Shown piece by piece: positions 45,363 to 54,430 of a stretch of 64,000 nucleotides of DNA. The translations under genes were made by a program, and so were the position numbers. This DNA is from Amycolatopsis sp. NBC_00345 (GTDB lineage: Bacteria > Actinomycetota > Actinomycetes > Mycobacteriales > Pseudonocardiaceae), in contig NZ_CP107995.1 in assembly GCF_036116635.1 (NCBI RefSeq), forward strand, positions 2,170,001-2,234,000, read 5' to 3'. A model generated the notes under the pieces. It was given only the letters and a program-made list of their open reading frames with translations, did not search any database and was not told the origin of the DNA. The first letter of the stretch is position 1. Every line of letters begins with the position of its first letter.

Positions 45363-46256
45363 ATGTCGCTTCGATTCCGCCGGGCCGCGCTCGTGGTGGC
45401 CGCGGCTGTGAGCTGCCCGTTGTGGGCTGTCGCGTGCGCGCCCGTCGACCAGGGTGGTGAGGCCGGTTCCCCGCCGGCCGGGTCGCTCACCCCCGGGCAG
45501 GGCGGCTGCGTTCCGGCGCAGCTGAAAACGCTGAAGCCGGGGTCGTTCACCTTCGGCACCGACCAGCCGGCGTACGCGCCGTGGTTCTCCGGCGACGACC
45601 CGGCCAACGGCAAGGGGTTCGAGTCGGCCGTGGCCTACGCGGCGGCCGGCAAGCTGGGCTACCGCCAGGACCAGGTCGCCTGGGTGCGGGTGCCGTTCAG
45701 CGCCGCGATCCAGCCCGGGGCGAAGACCTACGATGCCGACCTCAACGAGTTCTCGATCACCGACGAGCGGCGCAAGGCTGTCGACTTCTCCGCCCCCTAC
45801 TACGACGTGACCCAGGCCGTGGTCACCACCAAGACCTCGCCGGTCGCCGGAGCCACCACGCTGGCCGCGCTGCGCGGGGCCAAACTGGGCGCGCAGGTCG
45901 GCACCACCAGCTACGACGCCGCGGAGAAGGTGATCGCCCCGACTGCGCAGATTTCCGTGTACAACAACAACGACGACGCGAAGCAGGCGCTGGCCACCGG
46001 GCAGATCCAAGGCCTGGTCGTGGACCTACCGACCGCGTTCGAGATCACCGGGGCCGGTGAGGTGCCGGACTCGGTGATCGTCGGCCAGGTCCCGCCGGCG
46101 GGCGCGGCGGAGCAGTTCGGCGCCGTGCTGGACAAGGGCAGCCCGCTCACCGGGTGCGTCTCGGCGGCGGTGGCGGCCCTGCGAGCCGACGGCACGCTGG
46201 CGAAGCTGACCGACCAGTGGCTGACCCGCGCGGGAAGCGCGCGTGAGCTGAAATGA
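45363..46256 (+). CDS. ABC transporter substrate-binding lipoprotein (amino-acid type)
   Basis: A 297-residue family 3 solute-binding protein. Signal peptide with lipobox LWAVAC, so it is lipid-anchored outside the membrane. Core: FTFGTDQPAYAPWFSGDDP, GFESAVAYAAAGKLGYRQ, DADLNEFSITDERRKAVDFS, GAKLGAQVGTTSYDAAEKVI, TLAKLTDQWL. First gene of a three-gene polar amino-acid uptake operon with overlapping genes. Confidence 0.92.
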   Translation: MSLRFRRAALVVAAAVSCPLWAVACAPVDQGGEAGSPPAGSLTPGQGGCVPAQLKTLKPGSFTFGTDQPAYAPWFSGDDPANGKGFESAVAYAAAGKLGYRQDQVAWVRVPFSAAIQPGAKTYDADLNEFSITDERRKAVDFSAPYYDVTQAVVTTKTSPVAGATTLAALRGAKLGAQVGTTSYDAAEKVIAPTAQISVYNNNDDAKQALATGQIQGLVVDLPTAFEITGAGEVPDSVIVGQVPPAGAAEQFGAVLDKGSPLTGCVSAAVAALRADGTLAKLTDQWLTRAGSARELK

Positions 46257-47083
46257 CGAGCAGCCTCCAACGGGAACGCTTGGCGTACAAGCGTTCTCGC
46301 GCCCGGCGCTCCACAATGGTCGCACTGTGCTCGACGCTGGTCTTCGCGTTGGTGGCCTGGTTCACCATCACCTCGGCGCCGGGGTGGCCCCGGGTGCGGG
46401 ACTCCTTCTTCGACGTGCACTCGGCGCTGGCGTCGCTGCCGTCCGTCCTGAAAGGACTGTGGCTCAACGTCCGGGTGCTGGTGGTGTGCGAGGCCGCCAT
46501 CCTGGTGCTCGGGCTGGGCATCGCGGCGCTGCGCACGCTGCGCGGGCCGGTGTGGTTCCCGCTGCGCGCGCTGGCCACCGGGTACGTGGACCTGTTCCGC
46601 GGGCTGCCGCTGATCATCTGCCTGTACCTGGTCGGGTTCGGCCTGCCCGGGCTGCGGCTCGCCGGGATCCCGAACGACCCGGTGCTGCTCGGCGGCATCG
46701 CGCTTGTGCTGGTGTACGCCGCCTACGTCGCCGAAGTGCTGCGGGCGGGCATCGACTCGGTGAGCCCGTCGCAGGTCGCGGCGGCGCGGTCGATCGGCCT
46801 GACCCACAGCCAGGCCATGCGGATCGTGGTGCTGCCGCAGGCGGTGCGCCGAGTGCTGCCGCCGCTGCTGAACGACTTCGTGGCGTTGCAGAAGGACTGC
46901 GGGCTGATCTCCGTGCTCGGCGCGGTGGACGCGGTGCGGGCGGCGCAGATTGGGGTGGCGCGGTTCTACGACTTCACCCCGTACGTGGTGGCGGGCCTGC
47001 TGTTCGTGGTGCTCGCCGTGCCGTGCGCGCGGCTGGCCGACGCCGCGGGCCGGCGGCTCGCGACGCGGGAGGGGGCACGATGA
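46253..47083 (+). CDS. ABC transporter permease (polar amino-acid, HisM/GlnP type)
   Basis: A 276-residue permease overlapping the binding-protein stop (ATGA). Transmembrane helices and the HisMQ-type signature: LVALCSTLVFALVAWFTITS, VLKGLWLNVRVLVVCEAAIL, YVDLFRGLPLIICLYLVGFG, and the EAA loop AARSIGLTHSQAMRIVVLPQ. Single permease gene, so it probably works as a homodimer. Confidence 0.92.
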   Translation: MTSSLQRERLAYKRSRARRSTMVALCSTLVFALVAWFTITSAPGWPRVRDSFFDVHSALASLPSVLKGLWLNVRVLVVCEAAILVLGLGIAALRTLRGPVWFPLRALATGYVDLFRGLPLIICLYLVGFGLPGLRLAGIPNDPVLLGGIALVLVYAAYVAEVLRAGIDSVSPSQVAAARSIGLTHSQAMRIVVLPQAVRRVLPPLLNDFVALQKDCGLISVLGAVDAVRAAQIGVARFYDFTPYVVAGLLFVVLAVPCARLADAAGRRLATREGAR

Positions 47084-47832
47084 CGGAACCGGTGCTCCGG
47101 GTGTCGGGCCTGGTGAAGCGCTACGGCGGCCACACCGTGCTGGACGGCGTCGACCTCGCGGTCGCCGAGCACGAGGTGGTGGTGTTGATCGGCGCCTCAG
47201 GCTCGGGAAAGTCGACGCTGCTGCGCTGCGTGAACCTGCAGGAGGACCTCGACGACGGGCAGATCCTGCTCGACGGGCAGGACGTGTCCGACCCGCGGAC
47301 CGACCCGGACGTGGCGCGGCGCCGGATGGGCGTGGTGTTCCAGGCGTTCAACCTGTTCCCGCACCTGTCCGTGCTGGACAACGTGACGCTGGCGCCGCGC
47401 GTGGTGCACGGCCGCCCGCGCGAGGAAGCGGAAAGCGCGGCGCTTGCGCTGCTACGGCGGGTGGGGCTGGAAGAAAAGGCGAAGGCGTACCCGGACCGGC
47501 TTTCCGGCGGCCAGCAGCAGCGGGTGGCGATCGTCCGCGCGCTGGCCTACGAACCGCGGCTGCTGCTCCTGGACGAGATCACCAGCGCCCTGGACCCGGA
47601 ACTCGTCGGCGAGGTGCTGACGCTCGTCCGCGAACTGGCCGGCCAGGGCCGCACCATCCTGATGGCCACCCACGAAATGGGCTTCGCCCGCCAGATCGCC
47701 GACCGGGTCTGCTTCCTCGACGCCGGCGTCCTGATCGAATCCGGCCCGCCGGAGCGGATCTTCACCGAACCGGAGCACGAGCGCACGCGGCAGTTCCTGT
47801 CCCGCATCATCGCTTCGGGGAGGCTGGGCTAG
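47080..47832 (+). CDS. ABC transporter ATP-binding protein (amino-acid type)
   Basis: A 250-residue ATPase overlapping the permease stop (ATGA). Walker A GASGSGKST, Q-loop VVFQAFNLFPHLSVLDNVTL, signature LSGGQQQRVAIVRAL, Walker B LLLLDEITSALDP and switch His in MATHEMGFA. Powers import by the transporter encoded upstream. The stop codon touches an IS-like end, so the 3' neighbour was lost to insertion. Confidence 0.93.
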   Translation: MTEPVLRVSGLVKRYGGHTVLDGVDLAVAEHEVVVLIGASGSGKSTLLRCVNLQEDLDDGQILLDGQDVSDPRTDPDVARRRMGVVFQAFNLFPHLSVLDNVTLAPRVVHGRPREEAESAALALLRRVGLEEKAKAYPDRLSGGQQQRVAIVRALAYEPRLLLLDEITSALDPELVGEVLTLVRELAGQGRTILMATHEMGFARQIADRVCFLDAGVLIESGPPERIFTEPEHERTRQFLSRIIASGRLG

Positions 47833-47945
47833 GGCGTGTCTGGTAATGCTGTGGTCCAAGTGATCACGGTGGTGAGGAGTACTGCGGAGCGGCAGACGAT
47901 GGCGAGCTTGTCGTGGCGCGTGGCCAGGCCGCGCCATTGTTCGCT
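47829..47945 (-). mobile_element. Remnant of an IS5-type insertion sequence (transposase C-terminus)
   Basis: The minus strand encodes QWRGLATRHDKLAIVCRSAV and LLTTVITW then a stop, matching the conserved C-terminus of IS5-group DDE transposases. The outer edge begins ggcgtgtctggtaatgc, like an IS terminal repeat. Only about 30 codons remain; no second end was found. Confidence 0.7.
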
Positions 47946-48136
47946 ATTACCGTGGTGTGATGAGCCGCCCAAGGCTGCGCAGCCGAAGGGGATGACGGCC
48001 GAGGATAATATCCAAAAAACTCCCCGATCATCCCGAAAGACGGCCTGTTCCACTATGGGCACAGACGTGCTACTGGATCGAGGGTCCGTGTAGTAATTAT
48101 GAGCCACCCCTATGAGCAACACTGGGAGAGATCGAC
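47946..48136. other. AT-richer non-coding debris next to IS remnant
   Basis: Lower GC than its surroundings (for example aggataatatccaaaaaact and gtagtaattatgagc). No plausible gene; probably leftover from insertion and deletion. It may hold the promoter of the ankyrin fragment. Confidence 0.4.
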
Positions 48137-48402
48137 ATGGTTGACCGGCCCAGCAGGGCAACGTCGAGGTCGCCGAGGCGCTGCTTGAAGCCGGAGCTGC
48201 GGTCGACGCGGTTAACCAGTATGGGAACACGCCGCTATTCGTGGCAGTGTTCACTTCGCGGGGACGAGGCGATGTCATTCAATTGCTTCGTCGGCGCGGG
48301 GCTGATCCACGCAACGTAAATGGCGCGGGGCAGACTCCTGTCGGGCTGGCTCGGCTCATCGCAAATGACGATGTTAAGCAGTTTTTTGACGACGTCGATT
48401 AG
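48137..48402 (+). pseudogene. Ankyrin-repeat gene fragment
   Basis: From 48145 the frame reads QGNVEVAEALLEAGAAVDAV, NQYGNTPLFVAVFTSRGRGD, VIQLLRRRGADPRNVNGAGQ, then TPVGLARLIANDDVKQFFDD and a stop at 48402: two ankyrin repeats with correct spacing. The nearest start (ATG 48137, with ggagag upstream) is in another frame, so a single-base shift near 48145-48153 or loss of the true start has broken it. Its codon use is less GC-biased than neighbours, suggesting foreign origin. Confidence 0.65.
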
Positions 48403-48610
48403 TGGGCCGGTTCACGCTGGTTCCGGAGACGGGCCGTGCGGTGGTCGCCGTGACGGCGCTGCTCGGTGAGGGTGAGACGAATTGGCTGCGGTGTCAGCTC
48501 TCGGGCAGCCCTAGCCGCGGCACCGGAACGCCACCCATCCGAAGCGATCATCGGCACTACAGTGAACGGGCTCGTGTCCGAAGACCGCCGGCTGGGGTTA
48601 CGGAGGAGTC

Positions 48611-49576
48611 GTGGAGCTGGAACTGCGCCATCTGCGGGCGCTCGTGGCCATCGCCGATGCGCACAGTCTCATCCGGGCGGCGAAGGTGCTGCACGTTTCC
48701 CAGCCGGCGTTGTCCGGGCTGCTGCGGCGCGTCGAAGCGTCGGTCGGCGGGCTCCTGTTCTCCCGGTCGCCCACCGGGTGCGTGCCGACCGCGCTCGGGG
48801 CGGACGTCATCGCGGACGCGCGGGTGGTGCTGGCCGGGATGTCCGCGCTCACCGGCCGGATCGGGGCCCGGCGGGAACCGGCCGGGGCGTTGCGCGTCGG
48901 CGGGTACTGCGGGTTCCTGCATCTGGCGTTGTCGCGGTGGCTGCGGGACCAGCCGTGGTGCGACACGGCCAGTGTGCACGAGGACCAGGACGAAACCCGC
49001 ACGCTGGCCGGGGTCTCCGCCGGTGCGCTCGACCTCGCGCTGGTCTACCTCGCGCCGCTGCCGGACCGGGTTCTCCCGGACGGTGTCGAGAGCGTCGTGG
49101 TGCACTCGCGGGAACCGGTTTTCGTGATCCTGGCCCGGGACCACCCACTGGCCCGGCTGGACGCGATCCCGCTCTCCGCCATCGCCGAGCACCCCTGGGC
49201 GGACGACCCGCCGTGGACGACCCGCTGGTCGGTGTACCTGCAGGACGTGTGCCGCCGCCACGGCGTGGCGCTCGATCAGCCGCACCGGCCGCAGTGCCTG
49301 GCCACCCTGCTCGACCTGGTGCGCGCGGGCATGGCGCTCGCGCCGGCGCTGGCGACCCGCGAGGACGGGCAGACCGGCATCGTGGTGCGCGCGATCGAGG
49401 ACGCGCCGCTGTGGCAGGAACTGCGCCTCTGCTACCGGCCGGGCACGGTCGTGGCGGACCGGATCGGCGAGATCCGGCAGGCGGTGGCGCGCGACTACGC
49501 CGGCCGGCAGGGGTGCAGCGCCGCGTTCGACCTGTGGTGGCGCGAACGCGGCCGCGAACTCCTGCCGGCCGGGTAG
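48611..49576 (+). CDS. LysR-family transcriptional regulator
   Basis: A 321-residue LysR regulator; GTG start with ggaggag upstream. HTH: ELRHLRALVAIADAHSLIRA, AKVLHVSQPALSGLLRRVEA. The effector domain includes ALDLALVYLAPLPD, VFVILARDHPLARLDAIPLS and MALAPALATREDGQTG. Neighbours do not indicate its target; the convergent secreted-protein gene begins 8 nt after it. Confidence 0.9.
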   Translation: MELELRHLRALVAIADAHSLIRAAKVLHVSQPALSGLLRRVEASVGGLLFSRSPTGCVPTALGADVIADARVVLAGMSALTGRIGARREPAGALRVGGYCGFLHLALSRWLRDQPWCDTASVHEDQDETRTLAGVSAGALDLALVYLAPLPDRVLPDGVESVVVHSREPVFVILARDHPLARLDAIPLSAIAEHPWADDPPWTTRWSVYLQDVCRRHGVALDQPHRPQCLATLLDLVRAGMALAPALATREDGQTGIVVRAIEDAPLWQELRLCYRPGTVVADRIGEIRQAVARDYAGRQGCSAAFDLWWRERGRELLPAG

Positions 49577-49583
49577 GCCGGGC

Positions 49584-50483
49584 TCAGACGCTGACCCGCC
49601 AGTTGCTGTTCGGCGTCGGCACCTCGAATTGCAGCGACGAGCAGTCGTAGTCGCCGGGGCTCGGGTTCGCGGTGGGCTGCAGCGGTGAGTTCGACGGCGT
49701 CGCCGCCACCCACTGCCCGCCGACGCGCAGCTTCAGCGAACTGGACTCGAACACCTTGCCCCGCGCGTCCGCGCAGTAGTACGCCTCATCGGTCGAGGGG
49801 TCGACCGTCGAGTACAGCTCGAAGATGTCCCAGCCTTCGTCGAGGGCGCTCTGGTCGCTCCCGCTCTGGGTGAACAACTCGTCCCACGCGCCGGTCCTCA
49901 CGTTGTAGAGCGAGGCGGTCCAGCTGTTGCTGCCCGAATCGGTCTTGACCTCCTGCACGGTGTAGGCCGGGTGCCCGTCCACCGTGCTGGTGTAGCTGGA
50001 AAGGAACGAGCTGTCGATCGGCACGACCTTCGCGGGCGACACCGACTGGCACCAGTCCCACGCCCAGACCTGCCCGGCCTCGCCGAGCCCGTACGCGGTG
50101 ACGACCTCGATGCAGGAATGCCCGGTGGGCTTGACCGTCGGCGCGTAGACGACGTCCGAGCTGTTCGAGAGCTGAAGGTCCGGGACCACGCTGTGGGTCA
50201 CGACAAGGCCGTCCGCGCCGGTCGACAGCTGGGGTTCGGGCCCCCAGAAGGTGTGCTTCTGCGCGTCGAGCCGCGGTGTGGCGGCGGTGGCCCGGCCCGC
50301 CTGCGCACGGCGCATCTGGAGGAACCGGTCCGCCGCGGGCCCGGCGGCGGCCTTCGCGGCGGTGCCGGTCAGCCCGGGCACGACGCCCTTGACCGGCGTC
50401 GCGGAAGCCGGCGAGCTGCCGGCGGCGGCCGTCACGGCCACGGCTATCAGGAGGGAAGTGAGCAGGGCAAAGAGTTTCCGCAT
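49584..50483 (-). CDS. Secreted protein of unknown function
   Basis: A 299-residue exported protein with a clear signal peptide (RKLFALLTSLLIAVAVTAAA, AxA site after ASA). The mature part has four or more cysteines and a beta-rich, aromatic pattern: HSCIEVVTAYGLGEAGQVWA, WDWCQSVSPAKVVPIDSSFL, YTVQEVKTDSGSNSWTASLY, FELYSTVDPSTDEAYYCADA. The pattern suggests a disulfide-bonded carbohydrate-active or binding domain, but no family is recognised. Confidence 0.7.
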   Translation of the reverse strand: MRKLFALLTSLLIAVAVTAAAGSSPASATPVKGVVPGLTGTAAKAAAGPAADRFLQMRRAQAGRATAATPRLDAQKHTFWGPEPQLSTGADGLVVTHSVVPDLQLSNSSDVVYAPTVKPTGHSCIEVVTAYGLGEAGQVWAWDWCQSVSPAKVVPIDSSFLSSYTSTVDGHPAYTVQEVKTDSGSNSWTASLYNVRTGAWDELFTQSGSDQSALDEGWDIFELYSTVDPSTDEAYYCADARGKVFESSSLKLRVGGQWVAATPSNSPLQPTANPSPGDYDCSSLQFEVPTPNSNWRVSV

Positions 50484-50869
50484 CGCTGCAGCTCCTCGTC
50501 GGGGGCGAAGGGAACGCGCGGACGGCGGGGAAAGGGGAGAGTGGCGCCCGTCCGCGGGAAACTGGATGGTAGGGCGGGATTTCCCTTACCTGGCACCGAC
50601 TTTCGGCGGGTCTTCGGCATCGGCGCAGGCCAGGGCGGGCATCGGGTTTTCCCGGGCGCCCGGGTTATGCCGCCATTCGGAGCAACGCCGGGTCAGCGCA
50701 GCCCTTCGGCCACTTTCGCCAGGCCGTCCCTGATCAGCCGGCCGTAGTCGTCGTCACCGAGTGCGCCGATCGTGTGCCGCTGGAAGGGAAACCCCGGCCT
50801 CCGCTTATCTCGCGCATATAAGCCGCCTCCTACCGTGCGGTCTTCGTTGACGATTCGGTGGAGGGGAAC
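50484..50869. other. Divergent intergenic region with a small regulator remnant
   Basis: A 386-nt gap between the secreted protein and the protease genes, carrying both promoters. On the minus strand 50693-50790 encodes HTIGALGDDDYGRLIRDGLA KVAEGLR and a stop, which looks like the C-terminal tail of a lost TetR-type protein. A short inverted repeat (gcttat, 9 nt, ataagc) lies at about 50803-50823 near the protease promoter. Confidence 0.4.
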
Positions 50870-51619
50870 ATGCGGAAGACCATGGTGGCGGCCATCGCCG
50901 CTTTCGCGATCGTGCCGGTGGCGGCCGCGGCGCCCGCGGAGGCGATCGTCGGTGGCAGTGCCACCAGGAAACCGGTCAGCTGGGCCGCGTCGCTCCAGGA
51001 CGCGAGCGGGCAGCACTTCTGCGGTGGCACGTTGATCGCGCCGCAGTGGGTGCTCACCGCCGCGCACTGCGTGATCCAGCCTTCGACGGGGAAACCCGCC
51101 GTGCCCGACCGGATCCGGCTGGGCAGCCTGCAGGCGCACGACGGCGGCACACTGGTCAAGGCGATCGAGGCCCGCCCGCATCCGACCGCGCGGTTCGATC
51201 CGGACGCGCACGCGTTCGTCGGAACCGACCTGGCGCTGCTCGAACTGGACCACCCCGTGCGGAACCTTCCCTTGCTGCCCAGCGCGCGGACTCCCGGCGT
51301 GGGTACGCCGCTGCGGCTGCTCGGCTGGGGCAACACGAAAACCGACGGGCCCGCCTTTCCCGAGGAACTGCGCGAGGTCACCCTGCCGGTGACCGAGACC
51401 GCCGACGACCGGTTGCGCCTCACCGACGAGGACGGCCGGGGCGTCGGCCCCGGTGACTCGGGCGGCCCCGCCGTGGTGCGCACGAAGTCCGGGCCCCGGC
51501 TGGCGGGGGTCACCAGCAGCGGCGGCCTCCGCCCGCCGGACACGATGACGAGCAGCTACACCGACGTCAGCCGTTACCTCGGCTGGATCGCCGGCACCGT
51601 TGCGGGAGCCGGAAAATGA
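50870..51619 (+). CDS. Secreted trypsin-like serine protease (S1)
   Basis: A 249-residue secreted protease; ATG at 50870 with ggagg upstream. The signal peptide ends near APAEA, directly followed by IVGGSATRKP, the classical mature N-terminus, so the propeptide is minimal. Catalytic triad: His in LTAAHC, Asp in GTDLALLELD, Ser in GPGDSGGPAVV. Coupled by ATGA to an M1-type metallopeptidase, suggesting joint extracellular protein digestion. Confidence 0.92.
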   Translation: MRKTMVAAIAAFAIVPVAAAAPAEAIVGGSATRKPVSWAASLQDASGQHFCGGTLIAPQWVLTAAHCVIQPSTGKPAVPDRIRLGSLQAHDGGTLVKAIEARPHPTARFDPDAHAFVGTDLALLELDHPVRNLPLLPSARTPGVGTPLRLLGWGNTKTDGPAFPEELREVTLPVTETADDRLRLTDEDGRGVGPGDSGGPAVVRTKSGPRLAGVTSSGGLRPPDTMTSSYTDVSRYLGWIAGTVAGAGK

Positions 51620-53085
51620 GCCGGACGCTCGCGACGATCGTCGCGGTGGTGCTGGTCGCTTCGACGACGAGCGCGACCGCCGCGGAAGCCGTCCCACGGG
51701 CCGACGACGGCCTCGACGTCAGCCACTACTCCGTGAACCTCGACTACCGCCCCGATTCGGACACGCTGGCCGGGGTCACCACGATCCTGGGCACCGCCAC
51801 CCAGGCGCTGTCGCGGTTCGAGCTGCGCTTCCTGCTCGACGTCTCCTCGATCTCGGTGAACAACGAGCCCGCCGCGTTCACCACGAAGGACGGCAAGCTC
51901 ACCGTCACCCCGAAGAAGCCGGTCGCGAGCGGCGGGGACCTGATCGTCGTGGTGCGCTACCACGACAATCCCGGCAAGCACCCGGGCGGGGACGGGCAAG
52001 GCTGGGGCTGGCTGCGCACCCCGACCGGCGCCGTCGCGGTGGAGAGCGCGGCCTGGTGGTACCCGAGCGCCGTCGACGAGGCCGACCAGGCGACCCTCGA
52101 CCTGACGGCCGTCGTGCCGACGGGGGTGGAGGTGATCTCCAACGGGGCCCTGCAGTACGGCGGACCCGTCCCGGCACCGCGCGGCGACCAGTGGTCCTGG
52201 CGCGGCGAACGCCCGCAACCGAGCGCGTCCGCGTTGCTCGCCATCGGCCAGTACGACGTCAAGACCGGCACCGCGCCGGACGGCCAGCCGGTCGTCACCG
52301 CCTACAGCACGGATCTCGGCGCCCTCGACGCCCCGGCTCGTGCCTCGGTCGAACGGACGCCGGAGATCGTCCAAGCCCTGTCGGAGTGGTTCGGCCCCTA
52401 CCCGTACCGCGCCGAGGGCGGCCTGGTCGACTCGAAGTTCTTCAACGTCGTCGCCACGGCGACCCGCCCGATTTACGCGGGCAGCTACTTCCAGGGCGGC
52501 GCGAACGCGTCGATGGTCGCGCACGAGAACGCGCACCAGTGGTACGGGAACGCCGTGCACCCGATCGACCTGACGACCACCTGGCTGGCCGAAGGATTCG
52601 CCACCTACGCCGAATTCCTGTGGTCCGAACGGGAAGGACTGGGCACGGCGGCCGAACTCGCCCAGTACTACTACGACCAGCACCCGGCGGACGACCCGGT
52701 CTGGCGGCAGCCCCCGACCAACCCGGACCCGGCCAGCAATGCGGCCTTCCCGGTCTACACCCGAGGTGCCCTCGCCCTCCAAGCGTTGCGCAGCAAGGTC
52801 GGTGACCCGGTGTTCTTCCGGATCATGAGCGACTGGGCGGCGGAGCAGAAGCCCGACACGGCGCCGACCACGGCGGCGTTCGTCGAGCTAGCCGAGCGCG
52901 TCTCCGGCCTCGACCTCAGCGGTCTGTTCCAGGCGTGGCTCTACGCTCCCGAACGCCCGGGCACCGGCCCCGACGGCCCGGCAGTCGCGCGGCTGGCCGC
53001 GAAACCGAAGTCCTGCGACACCATCACCGCCAACGGCGAACGCCTCGCTTCGACGCGGCATCAGGGCGGTCGCCGAACCGGGTGA
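51616..53085 (+). CDS. Secreted M1-family metallopeptidase
   Basis: A 489-residue aminopeptidase-like enzyme with signal peptide (LATIVAVVLVASTTSATAAEA). N-terminal beta domain (DVSHYSVNLDYRPDSDTLAG); zinc site HENAHQW (HExxH) followed 18 residues later by Glu in WLAEGFATYAEF. The usual GAMEN exopeptidase loop is replaced by GGANASMVAHENAHQ, so substrate anchoring may differ. The extreme C-terminus (SCDTITANGERLASTRHQGG) looks atypical and may reflect a late frameshift. Confidence 0.9.
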   Translation: MSRTLATIVAVVLVASTTSATAAEAVPRADDGLDVSHYSVNLDYRPDSDTLAGVTTILGTATQALSRFELRFLLDVSSISVNNEPAAFTTKDGKLTVTPKKPVASGGDLIVVVRYHDNPGKHPGGDGQGWGWLRTPTGAVAVESAAWWYPSAVDEADQATLDLTAVVPTGVEVISNGALQYGGPVPAPRGDQWSWRGERPQPSASALLAIGQYDVKTGTAPDGQPVVTAYSTDLGALDAPARASVERTPEIVQALSEWFGPYPYRAEGGLVDSKFFNVVATATRPIYAGSYFQGGANASMVAHENAHQWYGNAVHPIDLTTTWLAEGFATYAEFLWSEREGLGTAAELAQYYYDQHPADDPVWRQPPTNPDPASNAAFPVYTRGALALQALRSKVGDPVFFRIMSDWAAEQKPDTAPTTAAFVELAERVSGLDLSGLFQAWLYAPERPGTGPDGPAVARLAAKPKSCDTITANGERLASTRHQGGRRTG

Positions 53086-53196
53086 TCACGCTGCCGGATG
53101 CCCCCGATCCGCGCCCTGGCGGACCCGTATTTGCTGGTATACCGTGGTTGTAGGGACAACCCTGAGCGCGTTTCCCGCCGGGGCTCAGTCCCGGAC

Positions 53197-54399
53197 ATGG
53201 GGAGCGGATCTGTGCGGACCGGGCTGGAACCTGAGGTCGAGACCACCGACAAGCGAGCTGTACGGCACGCGCTGGTGATCGCGCTGGCGAATGGGATCGG
53301 CTATCTGCCGTTCGCTTTGACCATCCCGATCCTGCCCGGCTACGTCACCGGCCGGCTGCACGGCGGCCCGGCGGAGGTCGGCGCGGTCATCGGCGGTTAC
53401 GCGCTGACCGCGCTGCTCTCCCGCCCGGTGTCGGGCGCGCTGATGAACCGCCTCGGCACCCGGGCCCTGACCATCGGCGGAGCGGTGCTGACCACGCTCG
53501 CCACCGTCGGCTATCCGCTCGCCGGATCGATCACCGAGCTCATCGGCCTGCGCCTGCTGGTGGGCGTCGGCATGGGCGTGATGCTGGCCGCGACCGGGGT
53601 CTGGCCGGTGCAGCTGGTCGCCAAGGACCGGCAGAGCTGGGCGCTGGGACTGGGCGGCACCGTCAACTACGTGGCCATCGGCGTGGGCGCTCCGCTGGGC
53701 AGCTTGATCGAGCACCTGGTGGGCACGGCGACCACGTTCGTGATCGCCGGGCTGATCGCCCTGCTCGTCATCCCCCTCGCCCTGTGCGTGCCCGAGGTGC
53801 GCTTCTCCCCGGAGACGAAGACGGCGCAGGCCGGCATCGAGCGGGGCCGGGCACTGCTCGGCACCGCGCTGCCCAGCGTCGCGCTGATCTTCACCGCGTT
53901 CGGTTTCGCCGCTGTCACCAGCTTCGCGGTCGCGAAGTTCAACTCCCTCGGTATCGCCGGGGGAGCGGCCGTGGTCACCGCGTATTCCCTGACCGTGGTG
54001 CTGCTGCGCATAGCGGGCACCTGGATCCGTTGGGAGGCCACGCGGCCAGTGGTGCTCGCCGGCCTGTTCCTCGTCGAGGCTCTGGGGGTGGCGCTCGTCG
54101 GGGTGTCGGACGGCCTCGGGGTGGGGGTGATCGGCGGTGTGCTGATCGGGGTGGGCATGTGGCAGATCTACCCGGTGCTGGGCCTGTTCGTGGTGCGCTC
54201 GGTCAGCGAACGCCAGCGCGCCACGGCACTGTCGACCTTCGGGGCCTGCTTCACCGCGGGCCTCGCCGCCGGCAGTGGCTCCCTCGGGCTGGTGGCCCAG
54301 GCCACCGGGTATCAGGTGATGTTCCTCGTCTGCGCGGCCTGCGTCGGCCTGGGCCTGCTGGTGGCCGTGGCCGCGGCCCGCGTCGCCCGGATCGGCTGA
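53197..54399 (+). CDS. MFS transporter
   Basis: A 400-residue, 12-helix major facilitator. ATG at 53197 chosen; GTG at 53212 with ggagcgg upstream is equally possible. Features: LVIALANGIGYLPFALTIPI, YVTGRLHGGPAEVGAVIGGY, LLSRPVSGALMNRLGTRALT (MFS motif A-like loop) and LLVGVGMGVMLAATGVWPVQ. It could be a drug or metabolite exporter serving the adjoining NRPS/PKS cluster, whose nearest gene ends 31 nt away convergently. Confidence 0.85.
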   Translation: MGSGSVRTGLEPEVETTDKRAVRHALVIALANGIGYLPFALTIPILPGYVTGRLHGGPAEVGAVIGGYALTALLSRPVSGALMNRLGTRALTIGGAVLTTLATVGYPLAGSITELIGLRLLVGVGMGVMLAATGVWPVQLVAKDRQSWALGLGGTVNYVAIGVGAPLGSLIEHLVGTATTFVIAGLIALLVIPLALCVPEVRFSPETKTAQAGIERGRALLGTALPSVALIFTAFGFAAVTSFAVAKFNSLGIAGGAAVVTAYSLTVVLLRIAGTWIRWEATRPVVLAGLFLVEALGVALVGVSDGLGVGVIGGVLIGVGMWQIYPVLGLFVVRSVSERQRATALSTFGACFTAGLAAGSGSLGLVAQATGYQVMFLVCAACVGLGLLVAVAAARVARIG

Positions 54400-54430
54400 C
54401 GGCTCGCGGCGGACCGACCGGCGCCCGACG

